64,000 nt of DNA from an uncultured Lachnospiraceae bacterium (lineage in GTDB: Bacteria > Bacillota > Clostridia > Lachnospirales > Lachnospiraceae), in contig CAJTKK010000008.1 of assembly GCA_910576535.1 (NCBI GenBank), forward strand, positions 62,001 to 126,000, read 5' to 3'. Positions 9,215-18,306 of the stretch are shown here, piece after piece. The notes under the pieces are model-generated. The model made no database searches. It was not told where the DNA came from and worked only from the letters and a program-made list of their open reading frames with translations. Made by a program: the position numbers and the translations under genes. Numbering within the stretch: the first letter of the stretch is position 1; each line of letters opens with the position of its first letter.

Positions 9215-11401
9215 ATGGCAATTTATTATGACGAAAATGCTAAGACAATTTCAATAGATACACAGCATACAACTTATCAGATGAAAATAGGCCCTTATGG
9301 GGTGCTGCTGCATAGCTATTATGGAAAAAGGATTTCCGGCGAGGATATGTCATATCTGTTCCGGTATGAGGATATCGGCTTTTCTACGGCAATGGGAGAC
9401 GCTGGTATGGATCGGACAGTATCTTTGGATACGATGCCTCAGGAAATGCCTTCCTTTAATGTGGGGGATTATAGGACGGAAGGGATTAGGGTACAGCATG
9501 GGGATGGCAGTTACGCGCTGGATTTGAGGTATGTATCCCATGAAATTGCAGAAGGGAAATATGGGCTGGAAGGGCTGCCTGCCATGTATGCCGGCAGCGA
9601 AATGGCGCAGACTTTGAAAATTATATTAAAAGACAGGGCGAAAGAGTTTTTTGTTACGCTCCTATATGGCGTATATGAAAATTTAGATGTAATTACCAGG
9701 GCATGCCTGATTGAAAACCGTGAAGAAGAAACTGCAGTTATGGATAAAGCAGTTTCTATGAGCATGGATTTTCTGACGGCGGATATGGATATTTATACTT
9801 TTAACGGCAGACATGCCATGGAACGGGAAGCGGAAAGGAGGAGGCTTGGAAGGGGGGTCACTTCCATCGGGTCTCTCCGGGGTACTTCCAGCCATCAGCA
9901 TAACCCCTTTGTAATTTTATGCGAGCCGGGGGCAGGGGAAGAATACGGGGGATGTTATGGGTTTGCTTATGTTTATAGCGGCAATTTCCTGGCAGAGGCA
10001 GAGGTTAGCCAGCTAAACAGGTTAAGGTTTACAATGGGGATTCATCCTTCCCGTTTTAAGATTCTGCTTACAAAGGGAAGAGTATTTGCAATGCCCGAAG
10101 TGATTATGAGTTATTCGGGGAATGGGCTTGGCAGGCTATCTACCCAGTTCCACCGGGCAATCAGGAATAACCTTTGCCGCGGAAAGTATAAGAACGGCAG
10201 AAGGCCCGTGCTTATTAATAACTGGGAAGCAACGTATTTTGACTTTAACGGGGAAAAATTAATTGATATAGCGCAGGAAGCGGCCAAGCTGGGGATTGAA
10301 ATGCTTGTTATGGACGATGGCTGGTTCGGGAAGCGGGACTTTGACGAATCCGGTCTTGGAGACTGGTTTCCGAATGAAGAGAAGCTGGGGATGAGTCTTC
10401 ATGAGCTGATTCAGAAAATTAAAGAAAAAGGCCTTTCATTCGGTATATGGATAGAACCGGAAATGGTTAATGAAGACAGCCGGCTTTATAAGGAGCATCC
10501 TGACTGGGCGTTTACTTTGCCGAGCCGGGAACCGGGAAGAGGAAGATGCCAGCTTGTGCTGGATTTAGGCAGGGAATGTGTACGCGAATATCTTTACCGG
10601 GCTATTTGCGGCATTTTGGATACAGGGGATATCTCATATGTGAAATGGGATATGAACAGAAGCATCTGCGACGTCCATAATCCTGAGCTTCCCCCGGAAC
10701 AGCAGGGGGAGGCCGGCCATAGGTACGTGCTTGGGCTATATGAGCTTCTGGAAAAAATTACTGCAAGGTATCCGGATATTTTATTTGAGGGATGCAGCGG
10801 CGGAGGCGGCCGCTTTGATGCCGGTATGCTTTATTATTCCCCCCAGATATGGTGCAGCGATGATACGGATGCGATTGAACGGCTGAAAATCCAATACGGG
10901 ACTTCTTTCTGCTATCCGATCAGCACGGTAGGTTCTCATGTTTCCGCCTGCCCCAATCATCAGAATGGGCGTATTACACCCTTGCATACAAGAGGCACGG
11001 TAGCCATGGCGGGAACCTTTGGGTATGAGCTGGATATCAGCAAAATGTCGGATGAAGACAAGGAAGAGGTAAAGACGCAGATTGAGGACTATAAGAAATA
11101 TTTTGAACTGATACAAGGCGGCGATTATTACCGTCTGACAAAACCGGAAGAGGCTTTTATGGCATGGCAGTTTGTTTCAACGGATATGAATAAATGCCTG
11201 GTGAATGTAGTTATGACCAGCGCCCAGGCCAACGCGCCGGATTGTGTTGTAAAGCTGAGGGGCTTAAATCCCTATGACGATTATATGGAATCGGATACCG
11301 GTAAGGTTTATAATGGACGTGCGCTTATGCATGGAGGGTATCTGCTTCCTAAGGAAATGGGGGAATACCAGTCTTATCAATTATATTTTGAACGGGTTTG
11401 A
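9215..11401 (+). CDS. Alpha-galactosidase, GH36
   Basis: A 728-residue cytoplasmic retaining alpha-galactosidase that releases galactose from melibiose, raffinose and related sugars. The N-terminal beta-sandwich (about 1-330) is followed by the barrel with MDDGWFG, the nucleophile Asp479 in VKWDMNR, EGCSGGGGRFD, and the acid/base carboxylate in WCSDDTD (about 549-550). Length matches the tetrameric GH36 family. AGGAGGATAGGAT precedes the ATG. The product galactose would enter the galK-galT route encoded at 29.8-32.5 kb. Confidence 0.96.
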   Translation: MAIYYDENAKTISIDTQHTTYQMKIGPYGVLLHSYYGKRISGEDMSYLFRYEDIGFSTAMGDAGMDRTVSLDTMPQEMPSFNVGDYRTEGIRVQHGDGSYALDLRYVSHEIAEGKYGLEGLPAMYAGSEMAQTLKIILKDRAKEFFVTLLYGVYENLDVITRACLIENREEETAVMDKAVSMSMDFLTADMDIYTFNGRHAMEREAERRRLGRGVTSIGSLRGTSSHQHNPFVILCEPGAGEEYGGCYGFAYVYSGNFLAEAEVSQLNRLRFTMGIHPSRFKILLTKGRVFAMPEVIMSYSGNGLGRLSTQFHRAIRNNLCRGKYKNGRRPVLINNWEATYFDFNGEKLIDIAQEAAKLGIEMLVMDDGWFGKRDFDESGLGDWFPNEEKLGMSLHELIQKIKEKGLSFGIWIEPEMVNEDSRLYKEHPDWAFTLPSREPGRGRCQLVLDLGRECVREYLYRAICGILDTGDISYVKWDMNRSICDVHNPELPPEQQGEAGHRYVLGLYELLEKITARYPDILFEGCSGGGGRFDAGMLYYSPQIWCSDDTDAIERLKIQYGTSFCYPISTVGSHVSACPNHQNGRITPLHTRGTVAMAGTFGYELDISKMSDEDKEEVKTQIEDYKKYFELIQGGDYYRLTKPEEAFMAWQFVSTDMNKCLVNVVMTSAQANAPDCVVKLRGLNPYDDYMESDTGKVYNGRALMHGGYLLPKEMGEYQSYQLYFERV

Positions 11402-11439
11402 TTTCCACTGCTTACGGCGGGGATACCAGGCCTGGCAAG

Positions 11440-11461
11440 GGGCAGGAGAAATCTCCTGCCC
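11440..11461 (+). other. Intercistronic hairpin
   Basis: GGGCAGGAGA (11440-11449) and TCTCCTGCCC (11452-11461) are perfect inverted copies separated by 2 nt, in the 93-bp gap before the aldo/keto reductase. There is no T-run, so it is more likely an mRNA stabiliser or processing element than a terminator. Confidence 0.5.
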
Positions 11462-11494
11462 TGAATCATATACAAAAATGCAGGGAGGAAAAAT

Positions 11495-12502
11495 ATGAAA
11501 AAAGTTATTTTAGGAAAAACAGGGCTGGAAGTGAATAAAAATGGCTTTGGGGCATTACCGGTACAGAGGATACCGGAAAAAGAAGCGGTGTATCTGCTGC
11601 AGAAAGCATTTTACCACGGGATCAATTATTTTGATACGGCCCGGATGTATACGGACAGCGAAGAAAAATTAGGGGCAGCTTTTTCCTATATCAGGGAGAA
11701 AATAATGGTAAGCACAAAAACAGGCGCACAAAATGCAGAAGAATTTTGGAAGGATCTGGATACGAGCCTAAAAAAATTAAAAACGGATTATATTGATATT
11801 TACCAGTTCCATAACCCGGCATTTTGCCCAAAGCCTGGGGATGGATCCGGGCTGTATGAGGCAATGGAAGAAGCAAAGAGACAGGGAAAGATAAGGCATA
11901 TTGGAATTACAAATCACAGGTATGCTTTGGCGGAAGAGGCGGCAGAATCCGGGCTGTATGAAACCGTGCAGTTTCCGTTTTCTTATTTGGCGGGTGAACG
12001 GGAAAGAAAAATTGTAGATATGTGCAAAGAGAAAGGGGTTGGTTTTATTGCCATGAAAGCATTGTCAGGCGGGCTGATTACAAATTCGGCGCTTGCTTAT
12101 GCTTATTTGCTGAAATTTGAACAGGTAGAACCTATCTGGGGGATCCAAAGGGAGAGCGAACTGGATGAGTTTCTTTCTTATCAGGAGAACCCGCCGGCGT
12201 TGACGGATAAGCTGGAAGAAGAAATTGAGAAAGAAAAGAAAGAATTGGCTGGGGATTTTTGCAGAGGATGCGGATATTGTATGCCTTGCCCGGCCGGTAT
12301 TGAAATTAATAATTGCGCACGGATGAGCCTGCTTTTGAGGCGTGCGCCCAAGGAAGGCTACTTAAATGATGAGTGGCAGGAGAAAATGAAAAAGATAGAG
12401 GGGTGTCTCCAGTGTGGAAAATGTAAGGAAAGATGCCCATATGGGCTGGATACGCCAAGCCTTCTTAAGAAAAATTATGAGGATTATAAAACTTTTTTGT
12501 AA
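11495..12502 (+). CDS. Aldo/keto reductase with C-terminal ferredoxin-like domain
   Basis: A 335-residue oxidoreductase. The N-terminal barrel carries the family residues: YFDTARMY with Asp and Tyr, the lysine in VSTKTG and the histidine in YQFHNP. The C-terminal part has two cysteine clusters, CRGCGYCMPCP (about 257-267) and CLQCGKCKERCP (about 306-317), for two [4Fe-4S] centres. GGGAGGAAAAAT precedes the ATG. It lies 93 bp behind the alpha-galactosidase on the same strand and may share its transcript. The substrate is unknown; Fe-S aldo/keto reductases are common in anaerobes. Confidence 0.9.
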   Translation: MKKVILGKTGLEVNKNGFGALPVQRIPEKEAVYLLQKAFYHGINYFDTARMYTDSEEKLGAAFSYIREKIMVSTKTGAQNAEEFWKDLDTSLKKLKTDYIDIYQFHNPAFCPKPGDGSGLYEAMEEAKRQGKIRHIGITNHRYALAEEAAESGLYETVQFPFSYLAGERERKIVDMCKEKGVGFIAMKALSGGLITNSALAYAYLLKFEQVEPIWGIQRESELDEFLSYQENPPALTDKLEEEIEKEKKELAGDFCRGCGYCMPCPAGIEINNCARMSLLLRRAPKEGYLNDEWQEKMKKIEGCLQCGKCKERCPYGLDTPSLLKKNYEDYKTFL

Positions 12503-12560
12503 AAACCGCTTGCCGGGAATTGTTTCGTCAATTGATTCAGTGATATGGCAATGGATGTTT

Positions 12561-12589
12561 TTGACATTTAGCGTCCTATAGAAGATAAT
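12561..12589 (+). promoter_or_regulatory. Promoter of the acetyltransferase gene
   Basis: TTGACA (12561-12566), a 17-bp spacer and GATAAT (12584-12589), close upstream of the GGAGGTGAT ribosome site. Confidence 0.65.
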
Positions 12590-12612
12590 GGAACGGATAG
12601 GAGGTGATCAAA

Positions 12613-13221
12613 ATGAGTACAATGAAAGAAAAGATGCATACGGGGGATCTTTATCTTCCAGGGGATGAAGAAATTGTAAAAGAACAGATGGTATATCAGG
12701 ATAAATTATATGAATATAATCAGACAAAACCTTCAGAGACAGAAAAAAGGGCAAAAATGTTAAAAGATATGCTTGCGGACTGTGGGGAAGGGGTTTATGT
12801 TGAGGCGCCTTTTTATGCCAATTTCGGAGGGCATCACTGCCATTTTGGCAAGATGGTATATGCCAATTACCATTTAACATGCGTGGACGATACTCATATT
12901 TATATCGGGGATTATACAATGATCGGGCCAAATGTAACGATTGCGACTGCGGGTCATCCTATTTTGCCCCGGTTCAGGGAACAGTTATACCAGTTTAATA
13001 TGCCGGTTCATATTGGCAGAAACTGCTGGATTGGCGCGGGGGCCATTATTATGCCAGGCGTTACGGTCGGGGATAATACCGTAATTGGGGCAGGAAGCAT
13101 AGTGACAAAGGATATTCCTGAAAATGTAGTGGCGGCCGGTAACCCCTGCAGGGTTATGCGCAGCATTGGGGAACATGATGAAATATACTATTATAAGGAC
13201 AGGGTAATCAATATAGAGTAG
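12613..13221 (+). CDS. Maltose/galactoside O-acetyltransferase family
   Basis: A 202-residue left-handed beta-helix acetyltransferase of the Maa/LacA group, which moves acetyl from acetyl-CoA to a sugar hydroxyl. The N-terminal helical cap (about 1-60) precedes hexapeptide repeats (IYIGDYTMIGPNVTIATAGH with the likely catalytic histidine; HIGRNCWIGAGAIIMPGVTV). The start is at ATG 12613, spaced correctly from GGAGGTGAT; the GTG three codons upstream lies inside that site. The acceptor sugar is not determined. Confidence 0.92.
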   Translation: MSTMKEKMHTGDLYLPGDEEIVKEQMVYQDKLYEYNQTKPSETEKRAKMLKDMLADCGEGVYVEAPFYANFGGHHCHFGKMVYANYHLTCVDDTHIYIGDYTMIGPNVTIATAGHPILPRFREQLYQFNMPVHIGRNCWIGAGAIIMPGVTVGDNTVIGAGSIVTKDIPENVVAAGNPCRVMRSIGEHDEIYYYKDRVINIE

Positions 13222-13306
13222 AGCTTTTTATCCCCGGGCTACTCTATGGAAAAACGAAAAGGAAAAACTGCAATGCCTGATGTCGTTGCGTATGGAAAGG
13301 AGAAAC

Positions 13307-13960
13307 ATGGATACAAAAATTTTTACAAAAATGTCGTATGGGGTTTATATTGTTTCAACAATGGATGGGGAAAGGCCTACGGGCTGCATTGCAAACAGCA
13401 TTATGCAGATCACATCTTCCCCGGCTACTGTGGCTGTGAGCATAAATCATGATAATTATACGAACGGATGTATAGAAAAAACAGGAAAATTTGCATTTTC
13501 TGTTATGGCAGAAGATTCTGATACGGGATTGATCGGAAATTTCGGGTTCCGTTCAGGGAAAGACATTGATAAATTTGAGCATGTGGATTATGAGATGGTG
13601 CAAGGGATACCGGTAGTAAAATATACTTGCGGATATGTGGTATGCAAAGTGGTCAATAAGATGGAGACGGCTACCCATACGGTATTTTTAGGGGAAGTGA
13701 TAGACACTGGCTTTTATGAGGGCATGGGGGAGGCTATGACCTATGCTTATTACCATAATGTTGTAAAAGGAAAAAGCCCGAAAAATGCGCCTACGTATCT
13801 GCAGGAAAAAAAGGATGGGGACGCTTCGGGAGATAAGGATGAGAAAAAGGAGAAATACGTTTGCCAGGTCTGCGGTTTTGCATATGAAGGGGTAGAACTG
13901 CCGGAAGACTATAAGTGTCCAGTCTGCGGAGTTGGGGCGGATCGGTTCGTCAAACAGTGA
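13307..13960 (+). CDS. Flavin reductase-rubredoxin fusion (high-molecular-weight rubredoxin)
   Basis: A 217-residue two-domain protein: an FMN-binding flavin reductase domain (about 1-150) and a C-terminal rubredoxin-like domain with two CxxC pairs (CQVCGFAYEG and CPVCGVGADRF), linked by a charged segment. Such proteins carry electrons from NAD(P)H toward flavodiiron proteins or rubrerythrins in oxygen protection of anaerobes. The start is set at ATG 13307 behind GGAAAGGAG, nine codons inside the longest frame. No partner oxidase is adjacent. Confidence 0.9.
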   Translation: MDTKIFTKMSYGVYIVSTMDGERPTGCIANSIMQITSSPATVAVSINHDNYTNGCIEKTGKFAFSVMAEDSDTGLIGNFGFRSGKDIDKFEHVDYEMVQGIPVVKYTCGYVVCKVVNKMETATHTVFLGEVIDTGFYEGMGEAMTYAYYHNVVKGKSPKNAPTYLQEKKDGDASGDKDEKKEKYVCQVCGFAYEGVELPEDYKCPVCGVGADRFVKQ

Positions 13961-13977
13961 GAAAGATAACGCCGCTA

Positions 13978-14030
13978 TTGTAAACCTATGAAAAATATTG
14001 GTTGACAATAGAAACGCAGAATGTTATGAT
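13978..14030 (+). promoter_or_regulatory. bioY promoter overlapped by a probable BirA operator
   Basis: TTGACA (14002-14007), a 17-bp spacer and TATGAT (14025-14030) form a strong promoter. Over it lie TTGTAAACC (13978-13986) and GGTTGACAA (14000-14008), an 8-of-9 inverted pair separated by 13 bp that closely matches the biotin repressor half-site pair known from Firmicutes. The right half-site contains the -35, so bound BirA would block polymerase. The spacer is about 1 bp shorter than the usual 14-16. Confidence 0.8.
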
Positions 14031-14063
14031 TTTTTCAGATCAGTGGAAAGGGAGGAAGAGATT

Positions 14064-14621
14064 ATGACTACAGCGGCGGCAACTAGAAGCAAAACGTATG
14101 ATATGGTTTATGTTGCAGTGTTTACGGTACTGATAGCAATATGCTCATGGATATCCATTCCTGCTGCAGTGCCGTTTACTTTGCAGACGTTTGCAGTATT
14201 TCTTGCGGTATCTGTGCTTGGGGGCAAGAGAGGAACCTTGGCAATCGTGGTATACATATTGCTGGGGGTGGCAGGAGTCCCGGTATTTTCAGGATTTACA
14301 GGCGGTATATATGTTTTAACAGGGAAGACAGGGGGATATATTATCGGGTTTATCTTCTCGGCTCTGATCATGTGGGCGATGGAGGCAATACCTGGAAAGA
14401 GGCTGTGGGTACAAGCGTTGTCCATGGTAATGGGGCTGGTTTTGTGCTACATATTTGGAACGGTATGGTTTATGGCTGTGTACGCAAAGAGCGCGGGAGC
14501 GGTAGGGCTGGCTACTGTATTGGGGTGGTGCGTGATCCCGTTTGTCATTCCAGACTTGATGAAGATTGGGTTTGCTTTGGCAATGGGCAAAAGGCTGAGG
14601 ACAATTATAAAAATGCAGTGA
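14064..14621 (+). CDS. bioY: Biotin transporter substrate-binding component BioY
   Basis: A 185-residue integral membrane protein of the ECF S-component family with about six membrane segments. Family signatures include IPAAVPFTLQTFAVFLA, a glycine-rich loop (GVAGVPVFSGFTGG) and TGKTGGYIIGF. The start is ATG 14064 behind GGGAGGAAGAG; the longer frame begins inside the promoter. It takes up biotin, alone or with a shared ECF energising module, and the promoter suggests BirA repression when biotin is plentiful. Confidence 0.95.
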   Translation: MTTAAATRSKTYDMVYVAVFTVLIAICSWISIPAAVPFTLQTFAVFLAVSVLGGKRGTLAIVVYILLGVAGVPVFSGFTGGIYVLTGKTGGYIIGFIFSALIMWAMEAIPGKRLWVQALSMVMGLVLCYIFGTVWFMAVYAKSAGAVGLATVLGWCVIPFVIPDLMKIGFALAMGKRLRTIIKMQ

Positions 14622-14696
14622 GGCTGAATGGAGTGGGGCATAAGCATTTATGAAAAAGAGCCATACTCTATATAATGGGGCGGAAAAGAGAGGAAT

Positions 14697-15086
14697 ATGA
14701 AAGAATATAGGATAAGGGCGCATCATGGGATGTGCCTTGCCTTTTTTATAGGCAAAGGTTATAACAGGGATTTTACGGAAAATATGAGCAAGATAAAAGA
14801 AGAGTTAAAAAGGAATCCAAAAGTATGCATTGCGGATAATGCGGATGATATCTGCGCCTATTGTCCCAACCATAGTTCGGGGATGTGTATAAGCAGGGAT
14901 AAAACGGATGAGTATGACCAGAAGGCGCTGGCGCTTTGCGGGCTTAAGGCAGGGACGGAAATGGAGTGGGGTGAATTTGAGCAGCTGATAAAAAGCAGGA
15001 TTTTGGATGCAGGAAAAAGAAAAGAGATCTGCGGGGACTGTCAGTGGGATTTTCTTTGTTATAGCAATATTTTAACAGATGCATAA
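14697..15086 (+). CDS. DUF1284 family protein
   Basis: A 129-residue cytoplasmic protein of a conserved family of unknown function. Visible are the N-terminal IRAHHGMCLAFF motif and a cysteine set (VCIADNADDICAYCPN, MCISRD, ICGDCQWDFLC) that could hold a metal or Fe-S centre. AGAGGAAT lies just upstream. It precedes feoAB by 52 bp on the same strand, which suggests, but does not prove, a link with iron. Confidence 0.75.
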   Translation: MKEYRIRAHHGMCLAFFIGKGYNRDFTENMSKIKEELKRNPKVCIADNADDICAYCPNHSSGMCISRDKTDEYDQKALALCGLKAGTEMEWGEFEQLIKSRILDAGKRKEICGDCQWDFLCYSNILTDA

Positions 15087-15138
15087 GTTACCTTAAGGGG
15101 ATTAATAAGTGCATTGATTCCCGGAAAGGAGATAGGCT

Positions 15139-15405
15139 ATGACAGGGCAAAAGAATATAATGGTTAGTTTAGACCGTCTGGAACCAGGGGAAAAGGGGCA
15201 TATTACAGGAATGAGCCTGGCGCCGGGAATGAGGCGGAGGCTGGAGGATATGGGTTTTACGAACGGCAGTTTGGTGGAGTGCGCATATAGAAGCCCCTTT
15301 GGCGATCCGACAGCTTATTTTATAAAAGGAGCTTTGATTGCAATCAGGAGCGGGGAGGCAGAGAATATTCAAATAGAAATTGGGGATGAAATGGGGATAT
15401 TGTGA
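15139..15405 (+). CDS. feoA: Ferrous iron transport protein FeoA
   Basis: An 88-residue SH3-like protein that assists the FeoB iron channel. It has the family pattern of an N-terminal LEPGEKGHI segment, RRRLEDMGFTNGS and the C-terminal IAIRSGEAENIQIE. GGAAAGGAGATAGGCT precedes the ATG. Its TGA stop is directly followed by the feoB ATG, so the two are cotranscribed and coupled. Confidence 0.94.
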   Translation: MTGQKNIMVSLDRLEPGEKGHITGMSLAPGMRRRLEDMGFTNGSLVECAYRSPFGDPTAYFIKGALIAIRSGEAENIQIEIGDEMGIL

Positions 15406-17295
15406 ATGGGCCTGAGTAAATCTTCGGTAGGGATGGGGGCATTGGATGTTGGACTGGAGATACATAAGAAAGGAAAAAACGATATTGTAGTAGCTTTGGC
15501 CGGAAATCCCAATGTGGGGAAAAGCACTATTTTTAACGCTATGACAGGACTAAGGCAGCATACGGGGAACTGGTCGGGAAAAACTGTGATGAGCGCGCAG
15601 GGATATGCCAGTTATGAGGGGCAGGGGTATGTCCTGGTAGATATACCCGGCTGTTATTCCCTGGATGCTCATTCGGCAGAGGAAGCAGTAGCGAGGGACT
15701 TTTTATGTTCCGGGAAATTCGATGTGGCGCTAGTTGTATGCGATGCCTTATGCCTGGAACGTAATCTGCGGCTGGTTCTCCAGATACTGGAGCAGACGCG
15801 GAAAGTGGTTGTGTGTGTGAATCTGATGGATGAAGCCGAAAAAAAACATATACGGATTGATATAAAAAAACTGGAGGACAGGTTGGGGGTGGCGGTAATC
15901 GGCACAGCGGCCAGAAGCGGGGCTGGCATAGAAGACCTATACCGGGCTATGAAAGAGGCGGCATCGGAGGATGGGGGGATTCCGGGAAAAAATACGGGAG
16001 CGTATCAGTCGCCGGAAGAGATATGCAGGGGAACGGTAGATTTTGAAGACAAGGAATATGCTGCGGACGACAGGAGGAAGGACCGGTTTTTTACGGGAAA
16101 GAAAACCGGGATTCCGGTAATGCTTCTCCTGCTTTTTTTTATCTTCTGGCTGACAATTGCAGGGGCGAATTACCCGTCAGAAATACTGCACCGTTTTTTC
16201 CTCTCTTTGGAAGAAAAGCTGATGCAGGGGCTATGTGCTTTGGGGATACCGGAAATGTTAAGGGAAATGCTTGTATATGGAATGTACCGTGTCCTGACAT
16301 GGGTGATTTCCGTCATGCTGCCCCCAATGGCTATCTTTTTTCCGCTTTTTACGATACTGGAGGATTCCGGTTATCTGCCGAGAGTGGCATTTAATCTGGA
16401 TAAATGTTTTAAGAAATGTAACGCCTGCGGAAAAATGGCGTTGACGATGTGTACGGGATTTGGGTGCAATGCCGCAGGGGTTGTGGGATGCCGTATTATA
16501 GATTCCCCGAAGGAGAGGCTGATTGCCGTGATTACCAATAGCTTTGTGCCTTGCAATGGGAGGTTCCCCACGTTAATAGCCATTATTACTATGTTTTTTG
16601 CAGGGGAAGCGGCTGGGGCTTCCGCCGGGGCGGCTTTTATGCTGACAGGGCTTATCCTGTTTGGCGTAGGGATGACATTTCTGGTTTCATGGTTTTTGTC
16701 CATTACTTTCCTTAAGGGGACCCCTTCTTGTTTTGCGCTGGAAATGCCCCCATACCGGAGGCCGCAGATTGGGAAGGTAATCGTCCGTTCCATGCTGGAC
16801 CGGGCGGTATTGGTGCTTGGCCGGGCGGCGCTTGCGGCGGCCCCGGCGGGAATTGTACTCTGGCTGCTGGCGAACTGCAAAATCCAAGGAATAACAATGT
16901 TGTCATATCTTTCCGGTATTCTGGATATACCGGCGCGGGCTATGGGCATGGATGGGGTTATACTATTGGCGTTTATTTTAGGGCTGCCCGCCAATGAAAT
17001 TGTTGTGCCTATTATGATTATGGCTTATTTGTCTGAAGGAAGGATAACCGGGATGAATGATATGAATGTGCTGAAGCAGCTTTTAGTCTGTCATGGATGG
17101 ACATGGACAACGGCGGTAAGCGCCATGCTATTTACATTAATCCATTGGCCGTGTGCTACAACTTGCCTGACAATACGGAAGGAAACGGGAAGCCTGAAAT
17201 GGACTCTTCTATCCATTTTTATTCCTGCTGTGCTGGGGTGCCTTGTATGTTTGCTGTTCCATGGGGCGGTAACGGCCTTTTTGGCAGTTTTGTAA
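15406..17295 (+). CDS. feoB: Ferrous iron transporter FeoB
   Basis: A 629-residue membrane GTPase that imports Fe(II). The N-terminal G domain has G1 GNPNVGKST, G2 and switch region NWSGKT, G3 DIPGCYSL and G4 NLMDEA; the rest contains two gate regions with several membrane segments (AFNLDKCFKKCNACGKMALTM near 325-345 and a second GLPANEIVVPI region). It is at the short end for the family and no feoC follows. There is no clear Shine-Dalgarno; the start abuts the feoA stop. Confidence 0.95.
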   Translation: MGLSKSSVGMGALDVGLEIHKKGKNDIVVALAGNPNVGKSTIFNAMTGLRQHTGNWSGKTVMSAQGYASYEGQGYVLVDIPGCYSLDAHSAEEAVARDFLCSGKFDVALVVCDALCLERNLRLVLQILEQTRKVVVCVNLMDEAEKKHIRIDIKKLEDRLGVAVIGTAARSGAGIEDLYRAMKEAASEDGGIPGKNTGAYQSPEEICRGTVDFEDKEYAADDRRKDRFFTGKKTGIPVMLLLLFFIFWLTIAGANYPSEILHRFFLSLEEKLMQGLCALGIPEMLREMLVYGMYRVLTWVISVMLPPMAIFFPLFTILEDSGYLPRVAFNLDKCFKKCNACGKMALTMCTGFGCNAAGVVGCRIIDSPKERLIAVITNSFVPCNGRFPTLIAIITMFFAGEAAGASAGAAFMLTGLILFGVGMTFLVSWFLSITFLKGTPSCFALEMPPYRRPQIGKVIVRSMLDRAVLVLGRAALAAAPAGIVLWLLANCKIQGITMLSYLSGILDIPARAMGMDGVILLAFILGLPANEIVVPIMIMAYLSEGRITGMNDMNVLKQLLVCHGWTWTTAVSAMLFTLIHWPCATTCLTIRKETGSLKWTLLSIFIPAVLGCLVCLLFHGAVTAFLAVL

Positions 17296-17311
17296 GAAAG
17301 TATTAAGGAAG

Positions 17312-17340
17312 TTGACAAAAAGACGCAATAACTATATGCT
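17312..17340 (+). promoter_or_regulatory. Promoter of the TraX-like gene
   Basis: TTGACA (17312-17317), a 17-bp spacer and TATGCT (17335-17340), starting 17 bp after the feoB stop. Confidence 0.7.
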
Positions 17341-17371
17341 AATGTAAAAGTAAAAAGGAATGAGGTACAAG

Positions 17372-18163
17372 ATGGAAAATACGGCAAATACAGTAGAGCA
17401 GCCGGAAGCAGTGGGGAAAGCGTCTGCAGCAAAGGGGATAACAGGAAGTTCATTAAAGATGATAGCGATTATCACGATGTTCATTGATCATAGTGCGGCA
17501 ATCATATTAGAAAGGATAATCTGGAGCCAGGAGGTTTTTTCGGGGACTTTGTATTGGGTTTATCTGATTATGAGGATGATAGGCAGGCTGGGATTTCCGA
17601 TTTTTTGTTTTCTGCTGATTGAGGGATTCTGCCATACGCGGAATGTAAAGAAGTATGCAGGCCGGTTGTTTTTATTTGCGTTAATATCAGAGATACCTTT
17701 TGACCTAGGGTTTGCAGGAACGATATTTTATGGGCAATACCAGAATGTTTTTTTTACGCTGCTTATTGGGCTGCTTGTCCTAATCTGTTTCCGTCTTCTG
17801 GAGAAAAAACAGGAAAAAAACAGAACGCTTTGTTTTATTCTTAACTTCCTGATCCTCGTGGGGGGAATTGTGCTTGCAGATTTGCTGATGACGGATTACG
17901 GCGGCATGGGTGTTCTTACGATTGTGTGTATGTATCTGTTTAGAAGAAATAAAGCGCTGGAAGCGGGCATAGGGTGTATGGTTTTAACAATAATGTCATG
18001 GAGCGAAATCACTTCTTTTTCCATTTTATTGCCGATACGCCGCTATAATGGAGAAAGAGGATGGAACATGAAATGGTTTTTTTATGTTTTTTATCCGGCG
18101 CATATCCTCTTGTTGTATTTGGTGGCTTATGCAATGGGGCTGGGGGAGATTATGCTCCGGTAA
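17372..18163 (+). CDS. TraX family membrane protein
   Basis: A 263-residue polytopic membrane protein related to TraX, the F-pilin N-acetyltransferase. It has about eight membrane segments and the family N-terminal motif SSLKMIAIITMFIDHSAA, followed by RMIGRLGFPIFCFLLIEGF. The start is ATG 17372, five bases behind GAGGT, rather than the upstream ATG at 17360. No conjugation genes are nearby; chromosomal homologues are frequent in Firmicutes and their substrate is unknown. Confidence 0.88.
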   Translation: MENTANTVEQPEAVGKASAAKGITGSSLKMIAIITMFIDHSAAIILERIIWSQEVFSGTLYWVYLIMRMIGRLGFPIFCFLLIEGFCHTRNVKKYAGRLFLFALISEIPFDLGFAGTIFYGQYQNVFFTLLIGLLVLICFRLLEKKQEKNRTLCFILNFLILVGGIVLADLLMTDYGGMGVLTIVCMYLFRRNKALEAGIGCMVLTIMSWSEITSFSILLPIRRYNGERGWNMKWFFYVFYPAHILLLYLVAYAMGLGEIMLR

Positions 18164-18242
18164 GGGAATTGCGTGACTGCCGGCAATGGGGCAGGCGATA
18201 ATGACTTTAGCCTTTTTTTACAAAATTTTGTGAATGGCTTTA

Positions 18243-18270
18243 TTGTATTTTTCCGTATAAGATTTACAAT
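18243..18270 (+). promoter_or_regulatory. Candidate promoter
   Basis: TTGTAT (18243-18248), a 16-bp spacer and TACAAT (18265-18270), about 37 bp upstream of the zinc-ribbon protein gene. Confidence 0.5.
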
Positions 18271-18306
18271 GAAGAAAAAGAAACAAAATATTATGTCAGG
18301 ATAAGA

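Noticed and set aside
16371..16994. 207-residue minus-strand frame
   Set aside because: Shadow of feoB membrane segments, with low-complexity composition and no start signal.
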